Shown here one piece after another: positions 16,025 to 25,709 of a stretch of DNA of 64,000 bases. The notes under the pieces are model-generated. The model ran no database searches. It was not told the origin of the DNA and saw only the letters and a list, made by a program, of their open reading frames with translations. Origin of the DNA: Polyangiaceae bacterium (GTDB taxonomy: Bacteria; Myxococcota_A; Polyangia; Polyangiales; Polyangiaceae). Numbering within the stretch: the stretch's first letter is position 1; each line of letters opens with the position of its first letter. The stretch spans positions 123,635 to 187,634 of the forward strand of contig JAICTZ010000015.1 of the NCBI GenBank assembly GCA_025936115.1. The letters run 5' to 3'. The position numbers were made by a program, and so were the translations under genes.

Positions 16025-17358
16025 GGTGCTACCTCCACCTCGGCCCTGAGCTCGCTGCGACCCGGACGCGACAGGATCCGAAATTCACCCCCGAGCTCCT
16101 CGATGCGGTGACGCATGTTGCCGAGCCCGGAGCCTGGATGACTCCCGCGGGCATCGAAGCCGCAGCCGTCGTCCTCGACCTCGAGCACGACGCGCTTGCT
16201 GCTTCGACCGCTGCCGAGCGCCATCCGCACGTGCTTGGCGCGCGCGTGGCGTTCGACGTTGACGAGCGCCTCTTGAGCGACGCGCAAGAGGGCCACGGCC
16301 TCCGGCCCGCCCGGCGCGGCGCTCGCGAGGTTATCTTCGAATTTCACGGGGATACCCAACCGAGCGCTCGTCTCGTCCGCGAGCTCACGTAACGCAGAAC
16401 CCAGGCCGAGATCGTCGAGCGTCGGCGGACGCAGGCCGTGCGCGATGCGGCGCACGTCTCCGACGGCACCGTCGAGCTGTTCCACTGCCTTGACGAGCAG
16501 CGCGTCGGCCGCGACCGGATCAGCCGCGAACTTCTGCCGGGCGGCTTCGATGAAGAAGCGCGCGGCAATCAAGACCTGCACGATGCCGTCGTGCAGATCG
16601 CGCGCGACCCGGGCGCGCTCGTCTTCCTGCAGGTGCACGATGCGATCGGCCAGCGCCCGCAACTTGCGATCCGCCAGGCGCTGCTCCGTGACCGTGAGTC
16701 CGAGCCCGCCGAGGAACACCGTCAGGAGGGCCAGCAGCGCCACGACCGCGAACTGGCGCAGCGTGCTCTTCACGCTCGCCTCCGAGGATTCCCGCGCCGA
16801 GCGCGTCGCCCGTTCCACGTCGTCGAGGTACACGCCCGTGCCCACGATCCAGCCCCACGGCTCGAGCAGCGACACGTAGCCGAGCTTTTCCGTGATGCGG
16901 CCCGTCGACGGCTTCTTCCAGGAATACTGCTGGAATCCGCCGCCCGAGCGCGCGGTTTCGATGAGTGACGGGATCACGCGCCGGCCCCGCACGTCGACCA
17001 GCGCCTGCAGGTTTTTGCCGACGAGCTCGGGCTGTCGCGGGTGAACGAGACACACGCCGTCGAGATCGTAGAGAAAGAAATAGCCGTCCTCGCCTGCGTT
17101 GGCCGCGGCAATGATGGCTTTGGCCCGCTCGGGATTGGGCGCGCTACCCGCAGGGAACTCGGCGCCGAGCTCGCTCCGCAAAACCGCGACCGCGCGCACG
17201 AGCTCGGCTTTCTTCTGGGCCAACATGCTGCTCTCGATGAGCTCGCGCTGGCGCTCGCCGAGGCGCCGCGATTGGCGAAAGAGCTCCGCTCCCATGATGC
17301 CGAGCGCGAAGAACAGCGTCAGAAAGAAGAGCGACGTGAGCTTGAGCTTCAGCGACAT
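16021..17358 (-). CDS. Membrane sensor histidine kinase with single Cache domain (HisKA_3)
   Basis: A 445-aa kinase of the NarX/DesK type. A first TM helix (LFFLTLFFALGIMGAELF, about 8-26) is followed by a periplasmic sCache_2 domain. Its typical motifs are GYFFLYDLDGVCLVHP and GWIVGTGVYLDDV. The second TM (FAVVALLALLTVFLGGLGL, about 203-222) leads to HisKA_3 with acceptor His in RVARDLHDGIVQVL, and a HATPase ending GSGLGNMRHRIEELGG. Cache domains of this type bind small organic acids or amino acids. The gene is upstream of, and overlaps by 4 bp, the NarL-type regulator that it should phosphorylate. Confidence 0.93.
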   Translation of the reverse strand: MSLKLKLTSLFFLTLFFALGIMGAELFRQSRRLGERQRELIESSMLAQKKAELVRAVAVLRSELGAEFPAGSAPNPERAKAIIAAANAGEDGYFFLYDLDGVCLVHPRQPELVGKNLQALVDVRGRRVIPSLIETARSGGGFQQYSWKKPSTGRITEKLGYVSLLEPWGWIVGTGVYLDDVERATRSARESSEASVKSTLRQFAVVALLALLTVFLGGLGLTVTEQRLADRKLRALADRIVHLQEDERARVARDLHDGIVQVLIAARFFIEAARQKFAADPVAADALLVKAVEQLDGAVGDVRRIAHGLRPPTLDDLGLGSALRELADETSARLGIPVKFEDNLASAAPGGPEAVALLRVAQEALVNVERHARAKHVRMALGSGRSSKRVVLEVEDDGCGFDARGSHPGSGLGNMRHRIEELGGEFRILSRPGRSELRAEVEVAP

Positions 17359-17547
17359 CGAGCGAACCCGAGCGTCCGAGTCTGCGCGAACTTCCGTCCC
17401 CTGACCATGCGCGCCTTTCGGTACTCGGCTCTACGTAAAAGTGCGTAGCTCGGCCAGCGACTGCGTCATACTACGCAGTCGTCACTCGTAACCGTGCGAC
17501 TACCCGAAGGGAGCGCTCTTCGCTAGACCAAAGCGAGGAGGTCTCCC

Positions 17548-18240
17548 ATGGCGGAATCAGCGCGCACCCCAGCCGGAAATCGTGAACGGAGCACCGTCGT
17601 GCTCTTGAGTGGCGGCGTGGACAGCAGCGTCCTTTTACATCAGGTGCACGAAGACGGCCGTGCCCTGCCGGTCTTCATCGATTACGGCCAGCGCCCATTC
17701 GGGCCCGAGCGGCGCGCGGCGCAGGCGCAGTGCGCGGCGCTCGGCCTCGCGCTGGTTCGCCTCGATGCGTCGGCCGTGAGCGCTGCGCTCGAGGCACCCC
17801 CGGGCAGCCGGCCGCACTCACCGCTACCGCACCGCAATCTCGTGCTCGTGAGTCTGGCGCTGTCCTACGCGGTGTCGGCACGCGCAAGCAGCGTCGCCAT
17901 CGCCGTCATTCGCGACGACCTCGGCCGCTACAGCTGCACGAACGCGAGCTTTTGGTACACGCTGCGCGACTTGGCCGCGACCGCCGGCGACGTCAGCGTT
18001 TCGACACCACTCATGTACCTCGACAAGGCCGCCGTCATGGACGAAGGGCGGCGCCTCGGCGTCGATTTTTCGCGCACCTACAGCTGCATCGTCGGCAACG
18101 AGAGTCATTGCGGCCGCTGCCACCAATGCGAAGCGCGCCGGAACGCCGCAAAGCGCATCGGCCTCCCGGAACCGCTGGGCTTCTACCAGCGTGACGCGAT
18201 GCCGATCGCGCTGCTCGAGCAGCCCGTGTTCGCGGACTGA
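17548..18240 (+). CDS. queC: 7-cyano-7-deazaguanine synthase-like protein
   Basis: A 230-aa ATP-dependent enzyme of the QueC family. The PP-loop is VVLLSGGVDSSVLLH (about 12-26). The zinc site near the C-terminus is C-x7-C-x2-C-x2-C (SYSCIVGNESHCGRCHQC). QueC turns 7-carboxy-7-deazaguanine into preQ0 for queuosine or related deazapurines. A strong Shine-Dalgarno (GAGGAGG) precedes the ATG. The gene stands alone, without queD, queE or queF in the window. Sequence between the PP-loop and zinc site is somewhat divergent, so a related nucleobase or thiolation substrate remains possible. Confidence 0.82.
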   Translation: MAESARTPAGNRERSTVVLLSGGVDSSVLLHQVHEDGRALPVFIDYGQRPFGPERRAAQAQCAALGLALVRLDASAVSAALEAPPGSRPHSPLPHRNLVLVSLALSYAVSARASSVAIAVIRDDLGRYSCTNASFWYTLRDLAATAGDVSVSTPLMYLDKAAVMDEGRRLGVDFSRTYSCIVGNESHCGRCHQCEARRNAAKRIGLPEPLGFYQRDAMPIALLEQPVFAD

Positions 18241-18259
18241 GCCGAACCGAACCGCGCGC

Positions 18260-19309
18260 TCACCACTCGATGAGTTTTACTTGCGGGTGTCCCGTACCGC
18301 CGGGTTGGTTGGCGCCGGGTTGGAGCTTGAGCGACTCCGGAATCTCTTCCCAGGAATTGTAGGCGCGACCGTTCACGTAATAGCGAGTCTGCTCTTGCTG
18401 CGTCATGACGCTGGGCGCTGCTCCTGCGGGTGAGCCCTCGGTCGAGCTCCGGCGGAGCTCGTAGCTGTGAGTCGGCGGTTTGATACCGATCGCGGCGCCT
18501 TGACGCACCATATCCATCTTGCCGTCGCCGTCCACGTCGACCGAGATCCAACTCACCTGCAGCGCGAGATTGTAGCTGCCGTCGCGTACCATCGAACCTA
18601 GGACTTCGTTGAAACGTTCGATGATCTTCGCTGCGTCGGGCAGCGACTTGCGCACGGCGAAGTGCAGGTCGCGGCGAATGAGCGGCGTCGTGCCGACCGC
18701 GAGGCGTTCCGGCACCTCGGGCCCGTGCTGCTCCATCAAGAATTCGACGAGCAGCGCGTCGAGCAAGCAGTAGTCGGCGCCGCCGCCGAGCACGGCGCGG
18801 AGGCTCTCCTGCGAGCTCGGTGCGCTCACGAAGATCGGATCTTTGGCGGAGTCGAGCTCCGGGCCGTACGCGTAGCCCTCGACGACCGCGATGCGCTTAC
18901 CCTTGAGGTCGGCAAACGACTTCGCCGAAACGTCGCTGCCTTTGCGTCCGACGAGCAGCAACCGATTCTCGAGGTACGGCTTGGAGTACAAGAGAAACGC
19001 CTGGCGATCCGCGCTTGGCCACAGCGCGGCCGAGCCGTCGAAGCGTCCGTCCTCGAGCGCTTTGGTGAGCGTCCCGTCCGGCACGATCGTGGTGTGCGCT
19101 TCGTAGCCGGCCCGTTCGAGGGCGCGCTCGACGAGGTAGGCGGCGACGCGCGGCTGTCCTTCCTCCGCCGTGAAGGGCACCCACGGCGTCGAGCCGAGCC
19201 GCAGCGCCTTCGAGCTCGGCGAAACCGGCGCGGCGGCCGAACCGCAGCCCACGAGCAAGAGCAGGACGGCGACGAGCCGCAGCGAGACTCTCAGAAGGCG
19301 CTCCAACAT
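18260..19309 (-). CDS. Periplasmic amino-acid-type binding protein (SBP_bac_3), lipoprotein
   Basis: A 349-aa protein; start ATG 19309 gives a lipoprotein signal (VAVLLLLVGCG), and 12 upstream codons are discarded. Residues about 35-265 have the SBP_bac_3 pattern (LGSTPWVPFTAEEGQPRVAA, FDGSAALWPSADRQAFLLYS, FADLKGKRIAVVEGY, SLRAVLGGGADYCLLDALLVEFL). The C-terminal 90 residues include a calcium-loop-like DVDGDGKMDM and a hydrophilic tail unlike transport binding proteins. No ABC permease or ATPase is adjacent. It could therefore serve as a solute sensor or orphan binding protein. Divergent from the large kinase operon. Confidence 0.78.
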   Translation of the reverse strand: MLERLLRVSLRLVAVLLLLVGCGSAAAPVSPSSKALRLGSTPWVPFTAEEGQPRVAAYLVERALERAGYEAHTTIVPDGTLTKALEDGRFDGSAALWPSADRQAFLLYSKPYLENRLLLVGRKGSDVSAKSFADLKGKRIAVVEGYAYGPELDSAKDPIFVSAPSSQESLRAVLGGGADYCLLDALLVEFLMEQHGPEVPERLAVGTTPLIRRDLHFAVRKSLPDAAKIIERFNEVLGSMVRDGSYNLALQVSWISVDVDGDGKMDMVRQGAAIGIKPPTHSYELRRSSTEGSPAGAAPSVMTQQEQTRYYVNGRAYNSWEEIPESLKLQPGANQPGGTGHPQVKLIEW

Positions 19310-19636
19310 GCCGGGCCTTCTAGTCGTACTTCGCGCCGGGCCCAAGCCGGAGCACGAACCTCGCTAGAACAGTCGTGATCCGCCCCAACCGTGGTTCGTT
19401 GCCCCGCCGAGGCCCGCGGGAGGCACACCGTTGCGGTCGAAAGCGCCGCATTATCCTCACTTCGTCACTGCCTACCTTTCCCCACCTCCCGGCACGGGTT
19501 TTGCGAGACGGCGACCACCCACCAGGAGAAGTGAAATCTTAGTCCGCGCTTGTCCTCGAGTTGGCCGTGCCTCCCGGCCGCGTCTTTCTGAAGCGGTCCC
19601 GGCGCGCGCTCGTGCCCGAGCCACCGCTGGTGTGAC
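19310..19636. other. Divergent promoter region of the bilin/kinase operon
   Basis: 327 bp between the binding-protein gene (minus) and the first kinase of the eleven-gene operon (plus). No ORF with coding character and no strong palindrome is seen. A short T-rich/C-rich stretch (19470-19500) is locally less GC-rich than its surroundings. The operon promoter and any signal-dependent operator must be here. Confidence 0.5.
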
Positions 19637-22600
19637 GTGAGCGACGCAAAGCCGAGCGGACTCGGCGGGCGCAAGCGCTTGGGTAGCGCGCTGCCCGCGA
19701 GAACGCTCGCCGGCTTCGTAACGGCGGTGCTGGCGGTGCTCGCCATGGCGGGATTTTCGTTCTGGTCGCTCAGCGAGGGGACACGGAGCGGCCAGCGCGT
19801 CACGCAGACGCTCGAGGCGGTCTCGCATTTGCAAGCGTTGCTTTCTTCGCTCAAGGACGCGGAGACGGGCCAGCGCGGGTACCTCTTGACCGGCGTCGAG
19901 TCGTATCTCGATCCGTTCACGAGCGCCGAGCAAAAGCTGCCGACGGAGGTCGCAGAGGCGCGCCGCGCGCTCGCGGACAAAGCGGATCAGCTGCGCCGCC
20001 TCGATGTCGTCGAGCAGCTGGCGAGCGACAAGCTGAGCGAGCTCCGCGGCACGATCGAGCTCCGGCGCGCCGCGAAAACGGCGGAGGCGATCGAAGTCGT
20101 GCGCACCAATCGTGGGCGCGAAATCATGAAACGGCTGCGCTCGGTCGTCGCCGAAATGATGGCCAACGAGCAGGGGGATCTGGAAGCGCGCAATCACTCG
20201 TACGCGCGTGCCTCGACGCTCTCCTTGCTCGTCACGGCCGGAGGCTCGGCGCTCCTGCTCGTGCTCATCATCGCGGCGGCCAACATGTCCGCCCGCGATT
20301 TCGGTGGGCAAGCCGCACAGGCCTGGCTCCGGACCGGCCAGAGCGAGCTCGCGGCCGGGCTCCAGGGCGAGCAGAGCATCGCAACGCTCGGTGGTGGGGT
20401 CGCCAGCTTTCTGGCCAAGTACCTCGACGCGCAACTGGCGACCGTTTACTTCGCGCCACGGCGAAGCGAGCCCGAGCTCATCGGCTCCTGGGGCCTCGCG
20501 CCGGACGTGGTGAAGGCAACGCGCGGCGTGGGCGGCCTCACCGAGCAGGTGCTCAAGGACAACCGACTCCTCCACGTGCGCGAGGTACCGGACGATTTCT
20601 TCGCGGTCAGCACGGGGCTCGGCGAGCGCCGGCCGCGCGAGCTCGTCGTGCTGCCCGTGACGGCAGACGCCGTGCCGAACGGCGTGATCGAGCTCGGCTT
20701 CTTCCGCACGCTCGACGGCACGGAGCTCGACTTCTTGCGCACCGTCGCCGACGCCATCGGCACCGCCTTCCGCTCGGCGAAGTACCGCGCCGACGTCCAG
20801 CGCCTGCTCGAAGAAACGCAACGTCAGACCGAGGAGCTCCAGACGCAACAGGAGGAGCTCCGCGTCAGCAACGAAGAGCTCGAACAGCAAACGCGCACGC
20901 TCGAGGAGTCACAGGCGCGGCTGCTCAACCAACAGGCGGAGCTCGAAGAGATCAACGCGCAGCTCGAAGAGCAGACGCAGTCGCTCGAAAAGCAGCGCGC
21001 CGACCTCACGCGCGCCCAAGTCGAGCTCGAACGCGCGAGCGCGTACAAGTCCGAGTTTCTCGCGAACATGTCGCACGAGCTGCGCACGCCCCTCAATAGC
21101 TCCCTCATCCTCGCGAAGCTCCTGGTCGACAACCGCTCCGGTAACTTGACGGAAGAGCAGATCAAGTTCGCGCAGACCATCTACTCGGCGGGCAACGACC
21201 TCTTGACGCTGATCAACGACATCCTCGATTTGTCGCGCATCGAGGCCGGCAAGCTCGACGTGCGAGCGGAGAGCGTGCCGCTCGCCCGGATGCTCGAAGA
21301 GCTATCGAACGGCTTTCAGCCGGTCGCCAAAGAACGCGGCCTACAATTTTCGATCGCGCTCGACGACGGACTGCCGACGGCGATCTACACCGACCCGGTG
21401 CGCTTGCAGCAGATTTTGAAGAATCTGCTCTCGAACGCGTTCAAGTTCACCGAGCGCGGAGGTGTTTCACTCCACGTGCGGCGCGTGCAAGGCGCGACGC
21501 TCGCCTTCGACGTGAAGGACACCGGCATCGGCATCGCGGCCGAGCAGCATGACGTGATCTTCGAGGCGTTCCGGCAGGCCGACGGCACGACCAACCGCAA
21601 GTACGGCGGGACCGGGCTCGGTTTGTCGATTTCGCGCGATCTCGCGCGTCTGCTCGGCGGTGAGCTCGGCCTCACGAGCGCGCCGGGCCGCGGCAGCACC
21701 TTCACGCTGACCTTGCCCGAGGAGTACGTCGAGAAGCAACCCGCGCCGAAGACCGTCACGACACACGCCTTGCCGCGCGTGTCGAAGAGCATGAACGGCG
21801 CGAGCAGGGCGACCAACGGCGCGGCGAAGGCGACGAACGGGGAAAAGCCGCACCAGGAAGAGCCGAAAGCCACCATCGTCGACGATCGCGAAGGACTCGG
21901 CCCGGGCTCGCGCGCCATCCTCATCATCGAGGACGACGCGGCCTTCGCGCGCATCCTCTACGACCTGTCGCACGAGCTCGATTTCAAGGCGATCCTCGCG
22001 CAGACGGCGGAAGCAGGGCTCGCGCTCGCGGAGCGCTATTTACCGAGCGCCATCGTGCTCGACGTGGGCTTACCCGATCGCTCGGGTCTCTCGGTGCTCG
22101 ACACGCTCAAACACTCGCCCGCGACGCGGCACATCCCCGTGCACATGTTCTCGGTCGCCGATCACGCTCAAACGGCGCTCGAGATGGGAGCGCTCGGCTA
22201 CGCGCTGAAGCCGCTCAAGCGCGAGGAACTGTTCCTTGCGTTTCGCAAGCTCGAGGCCAAATTCACGCAGAAGCTCAGGCGCGTGCTCGTCGTCGAGGAC
22301 GACGCCACCGCGCGCGAGAGCACCTGTCGTTTGCTCGCGGGCGACGGCGTCGAAACGATGGGAGTCGGCACCGCCGCCGACGCGCTCGCCGCGCTCCGCA
22401 CGTCGCCCTACGACTGCATGGTGCTCGATCTGTCACTGCCGGACCGCAGCGGCTTCGAGTTGCTCGAGGAAATGACGGCCAACGCGAGCTCGCCGCCGCC
22501 CGTGATCGTGTACACGGGACGCTCGCTCTCACGTGAAGAAGAGCAGTCCCTGCGGCGCTTTTCCACCTCGATCATCATCAAGGGCGCGCGCTCGCCCGAG

Positions 22601-23077
22601 CGGCTGCTCGACGAGGTGACGCTATTTCTGCACCAGGTCGAGGCCGAGTTGCCCGCCGACCGGCGCCGCATGCTCAAGACGGCGCGCGAGCGCGAGGCCG
22701 TGTTCGAGGGGCGGCGCGTGCTCATCGTCGAGGACGACGTGCGTAACATCTTCGCGCTCACGAGCGTGCTCGAGCCGCGTGGCGCCAAGATCGAAATCGC
22801 GCGCAACGGACGCGAAGCCGTCGAGCACTTGCGCGACAAGCCGGGCGTCGATCTCGTGCTCATGGACGTGATGATGCCCGAGATGGACGGCCTCGAGGCG
22901 ATGCGCAAGATCCGCGAGCGACGCGAGCTCGCGCGCGTGCCCATCATCGCGCTCACGGCCAAGGCCATGGCCGACGACCGCGAGAATTGCCTCGCCGCCG
23001 GCGCGAACGACTACATCGCCAAACCCGTCGACGTCGACAAACTCCTGTCCCTGGCGCGCGTATGGATGCCGAAGTGA
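19637..23077 (+). CDS. CHASE3-GAF hybrid histidine kinase with three receiver domains
   Basis: A 1146-aa membrane hybrid kinase, GTG start. TM1 (about 22-42), a CHASE3 sensor (AETGQRGYLLTGVESYLDPF, 65-180) and TM2 (LSLLVTAGGSALLLVLIIAAA) come first. A GAF domain (about 230-380), without a bilin-type Cys, and a long Gln/Glu-rich coiled coil follow. HisKA has FLANMSHELRTPLNSSLILAK and HATPase has DTGIGI and GTGLGLSI. Three receivers follow, with acceptor Asp in IVLDVGLPDRSG, MVLDLSLPDRSG and VLMDVMMPEMDG; the last ends TAKAMADDRENC. It is the first gene of a tightly coupled eleven-gene operon and overlaps cheR by 16 bp. The signal is unknown. Confidence 0.95.
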   Translation: MSDAKPSGLGGRKRLGSALPARTLAGFVTAVLAVLAMAGFSFWSLSEGTRSGQRVTQTLEAVSHLQALLSSLKDAETGQRGYLLTGVESYLDPFTSAEQKLPTEVAEARRALADKADQLRRLDVVEQLASDKLSELRGTIELRRAAKTAEAIEVVRTNRGREIMKRLRSVVAEMMANEQGDLEARNHSYARASTLSLLVTAGGSALLLVLIIAAANMSARDFGGQAAQAWLRTGQSELAAGLQGEQSIATLGGGVASFLAKYLDAQLATVYFAPRRSEPELIGSWGLAPDVVKATRGVGGLTEQVLKDNRLLHVREVPDDFFAVSTGLGERRPRELVVLPVTADAVPNGVIELGFFRTLDGTELDFLRTVADAIGTAFRSAKYRADVQRLLEETQRQTEELQTQQEELRVSNEELEQQTRTLEESQARLLNQQAELEEINAQLEEQTQSLEKQRADLTRAQVELERASAYKSEFLANMSHELRTPLNSSLILAKLLVDNRSGNLTEEQIKFAQTIYSAGNDLLTLINDILDLSRIEAGKLDVRAESVPLARMLEELSNGFQPVAKERGLQFSIALDDGLPTAIYTDPVRLQQILKNLLSNAFKFTERGGVSLHVRRVQGATLAFDVKDTGIGIAAEQHDVIFEAFRQADGTTNRKYGGTGLGLSISRDLARLLGGELGLTSAPGRGSTFTLTLPEEYVEKQPAPKTVTTHALPRVSKSMNGASRATNGAAKATNGEKPHQEEPKATIVDDREGLGPGSRAILIIEDDAAFARILYDLSHELDFKAILAQTAEAGLALAERYLPSAIVLDVGLPDRSGLSVLDTLKHSPATRHIPVHMFSVADHAQTALEMGALGYALKPLKREELFLAFRKLEAKFTQKLRRVLVVEDDATARESTCRLLAGDGVETMGVGTAADALAALRTSPYDCMVLDLSLPDRSGFELLEEMTANASSPPPVIVYTGRSLSREEEQSLRRFSTSIIIKGARSPERLLDEVTLFLHQVEAELPADRRRMLKTAREREAVFEGRRVLIVEDDVRNIFALTSVLEPRGAKIEIARNGREAVEHLRDKPGVDLVLMDVMMPEMDGLEAMRKIRERRELARVPIIALTAKAMADDRENCLAAGANDYIAKPVDVDKLLSLARVWMPK

Positions 23078-23895
23078 CGCTCGATCGCGCCGAAACGGGC
23101 GAATTCGGCGATTTCCTCGAGGCGATCTTCGAGCGCTACCACTACGACTTCCGCCACTACGCCGAAGCGTCGTTGAGACGTCGACTCGCGGCTGCCCTCG
23201 CGCACTTCGGCTATCACGAGCTCTCGGAGCTCCGCGCGCGCGTGCTCGGCGATCGCGAGGTGTTCACGGAGCTCCTGCGCTTTTTGACCGTGCAAGTGAG
23301 CGATCTATTCCGGGATCCGAGCTACTACCGGGCCTTGCGCGAGCACGTCGTGCCGGTCCTCAAGACGTATCCCTCGCTCAAGATTTGGGTCGCCGGTTGC
23401 GCGACGGGCGAAGAGGCCTACTCGCTCGCGATTCTGCTGCGCGAGGAAGGTCTGCTCGAGCGCACGCAGATCTACGCGACCGACATTCATCCCGAGAGCC
23501 TGCGCGTCGCCGAGGAGGGCGTCTACGCGCTCGATCGCCTCGCGCGCTTCAGCGAAAATTACTTGCTCGCGGGCGGGCGCGCGTCGCTCGCCGACTACTA
23601 CGTCGCGCGCTACGCCTCCGCCGTGCTCGATCGCTCGCTCAAGCGCTCGATCCTGTTCGCCGACCACAGCCTCGCGACCGACAGCGTGTTCGCCGAGACG
23701 CAGCTCGTGTCCTGCCGCAACGTGCTCATCTACTTCGAGCGCGCGCTGCAGGATCGCGCCATCGGCGTCTTGCACGATTCGCTGTGTCGCCGCGGATTTC
23801 TGGGCCTCGGGTCCAAGGAGAGCCTGCGCTTTTCCACGCACGCCGTGTCCTTCGCGGAATTCCTGCCGGACGTGCGTATTTACCAGCGGCGTTGA
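23062..23895 (+). CDS. cheR: CheR-type protein-glutamate methyltransferase
   Basis: A 277-aa SAM-dependent methyltransferase; ATG 23062 lies inside the end of the preceding kinase gene. The CheR N-terminal helical domain (FLEAIFERYHYDFRHYAEASLRRRL) precedes the catalytic domain. Motif I is WVAGCATGEEAYSLAILL, followed by IYATDIHPESLRVAEEGVY and LVSCRNVLIYF, all characteristic. The length is standard. Normally CheR methylates chemoreceptors, but no receptor, CheA or CheW is visible. In hybrid-kinase operons CheR/CheB pairs may modify kinase coiled coils; here that is inference from the adjacent long Gln/Glu-rich coiled coil. Confidence 0.93.
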   Translation: MDAEVTLDRAETGEFGDFLEAIFERYHYDFRHYAEASLRRRLAAALAHFGYHELSELRARVLGDREVFTELLRFLTVQVSDLFRDPSYYRALREHVVPVLKTYPSLKIWVAGCATGEEAYSLAILLREEGLLERTQIYATDIHPESLRVAEEGVYALDRLARFSENYLLAGGRASLADYYVARYASAVLDRSLKRSILFADHSLATDSVFAETQLVSCRNVLIYFERALQDRAIGVLHDSLCRRGFLGLGSKESLRFSTHAVSFAEFLPDVRIYQRR

Positions 23896-23898
23896 AGC

Positions 23899-24513
23899 AT
23901 GCTCGAAACGCAGGCCAAAGCCATCGTCATCGGAGGTTCGTCGGGAGCACTCGACGCGCTCGGCGTGATATTGCCCGCGTTGCCGCGTGGCTTTTTGGTC
24001 CCGCTCGCGATCGTGCTCCACGTCCCGCCGAGCAAACCGAATGGACTCGTCGACCTGTTCCGCGCGACGGCCTCGCTCGCAGTCAAAGAAGCAGAGGACA
24101 AAGAGCCGCTCGCGCCGGGCACCGTCTACGTGGCGTGTCCGAGCTACCACTTGCTCGTCGAACGGGGTGGTTACTTCTCCCTGTCGGTCGACGAGCCCGT
24201 GCATTTCTCGCGTCCCGCGATCGACGTGCTATTCGAATCCGCAGCAGACGCCTACGGGCGATCCCTCGCGGGCGTCTTGCTCTCCGGCGCCAACGAAGAC
24301 GGCGCGCTCGGGCTCTCCCGCATTCTCGCCGCCGGCGGATCTACCGTGGTTCAGGACCCCAACACCGCTTCCGCACGTCAAATGCCGGAGGCTGCGCTAC
24401 GAGACGGCTTGGCGCACCGCGTTTTACCACCCCGCGACATTGCGCCCTACCTCGTGCATTTCGCCGCGGAACACTTTGCCCCGGGCAAGTCGCCCGTGAA
24501 GGAGCACGGATGA
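23899..24513 (+). CDS. cheB: CheB-type protein-glutamate methylesterase without receiver
   Basis: A 204-aa stand-alone CheB esterase domain. The catalytic triad is visible: Ser in IGGSSGALDAL (about residue 14), His in IVLHVPPSKPNGL (about 41) and Asp in LLSGANEDGALGL. The C-terminal QDPNTASARQMPEAAL pattern is typical. The regulatory receiver of classical CheB is absent, so it is not controlled by direct phosphorylation. Four bases separate cheR and cheB, and the stop overlaps the next start (ATGA). It probably reverses CheR methylation of a partner within this operon. Confidence 0.92.
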   Translation: MLETQAKAIVIGGSSGALDALGVILPALPRGFLVPLAIVLHVPPSKPNGLVDLFRATASLAVKEAEDKEPLAPGTVYVACPSYHLLVERGGYFSLSVDEPVHFSRPAIDVLFESAADAYGRSLAGVLLSGANEDGALGLSRILAAGGSTVVQDPNTASARQMPEAALRDGLAHRVLPPRDIAPYLVHFAAEHFAPGKSPVKEHG

Positions 24514-25709
24514 ACGACGAACCGGTAAAGTTCCTGTTGGTCGATGACGTCGAAGAGAATCTCGTCGCGCTCGAGGCGCTACTCCGCCGCGACGGTCTCG
24601 AGATCCTGAAAGCGCGCTCGGGCACCGAAGCGCTCGAGCTCCTGTTGAAACACGACGTCGCGCTCGCGTTCCTCGACGTGCAGATGCCCGGCATGGACGG
24701 CTTCGAGCTCGCCGAGCTCATGCGCGGCGCCGAGCGCACCAAGCACGTGCCCATCATCTTCGTCACGGCCGGCACCAGCGACCCGTGGCGGGTGTTCAAG
24801 GGTTACGAGAGCGGCGCGGTGGACTTCCTGCACAAGCCGCTCGAGCCGCACGTCTTACGCGGCAAGGCCGACGTCTTCTTCGAGCTCTACCGTCAGCGCC
24901 GTGAGTGGGCCCAGGCCTTGCAACTGAACGAGATGTTCGTGGGCATTCTCGGACACGACCTCAGAAATCCCCTGGGCGCGCTTCTCACGGGCGCCGCACT
25001 GCTCCAGGCCCAGCTCACGGAGCCGAAACAGCTGCGCACCCTGCAGCGCATGACTTCCGCCGGCCGGCGCATGACGGAAATGATCGAGCAGCTGCTCGAT
25101 CTCACCCGCGCGCGTCTCGCCGGCGGCGTCGGGTTCGGCAACGCGCGAGACCACGTCGACGTGACGAGCCTCGTGCAACGCGCGGTCGAGGAGCTGCAAG
25201 CCGTGCACCCCGAGCGACGCATCGTGGTTCTGGGAGCCGGCGGCGCCACGACCCTCGGCGATCCCGATCGGCTGCTGCAGCTTTTCTCGAACCTGGTCGC
25301 GAACGCCCTCCATCACGGCAAAGCCGACGCGCCCGTCCGCGTCGAGGTCAGTGTGTCCGCGGAAGACGTGACGTTCAGCGTCCATAACGGCGGGGCCATT
25401 CCCGTGGAGCTCTTGCCGACCCTGTTCGATCCGTTCCGCAAGCGCCCCACCCAGCGCGCAAACTCCCACGGCTTGGGTTTGGGTCTCTACATCTCGCAAC
25501 AAATCGCGCTCGCGCACGGCAGCAGCATCAAGGTCAGCTCGAGCGAGGAGAGCGGGACGCTGTTCACGCTGTGCATACCGCGCCGCTCGCTCGGAGCGCG
25601 CCGGGCCGAGGGCGAGGAACCGGTCAAGACCGTGCTCGCGATCGACGACGGGCGCGACACGCGCGAATCGCTGCCAGGGGATTTCTATCGCCCGGAGCCT
25701 GCGCCGTGA
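24510..25709 (+). CDS. Receiver-histidine kinase (REC-HisKA-HATPase)
   Basis: A 399-aa soluble protein with an N-terminal receiver (KFLLVDDVEENLVALEALL; acceptor Asp in LAFLDVQMPGMDGFEL; conserved Lys in FLHKPLEPH). A short coiled coil leads to HisKA with acceptor His in ILGHDLRNPLGALLTGA. The HATPase has LFSNLVANALHHG and HGLGLGLYIS. Start ATG 24510 overlaps the cheB stop; the larger open frame beginning far upstream is a chance extension. Receiver-first kinases usually take phosphate from another kinase. Upstream (hybrid kinase) and downstream (single-domain receiver) neighbours fit a phosphorelay. Confidence 0.94.
   Translation: MNDEPVKFLLVDDVEENLVALEALLRRDGLEILKARSGTEALELLLKHDVALAFLDVQMPGMDGFELAELMRGAERTKHVPIIFVTAGTSDPWRVFKGYESGAVDFLHKPLEPHVLRGKADVFFELYRQRREWAQALQLNEMFVGILGHDLRNPLGALLTGAALLQAQLTEPKQLRTLQRMTSAGRRMTEMIEQLLDLTRARLAGGVGFGNARDHVDVTSLVQRAVEELQAVHPERRIVVLGAGGATTLGDPDRLLQLFSNLVANALHHGKADAPVRVEVSVSAEDVTFSVHNGGAIPVELLPTLFDPFRKRPTQRANSHGLGLGLYISQQIALAHGSSIKVSSSEESGTLFTLCIPRRSLGARRAEGEEPVKTVLAIDDGRDTRESLPGDFYRPEPAP

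Noticed and set aside
23385..24509. Upstream part of the 774-codon frame before the receiver-kinase
   Set aside because: Arg-rich shadow of cheR and cheB; the ATG at 24510 overlaps the cheB stop and starts the receiver cleanly.
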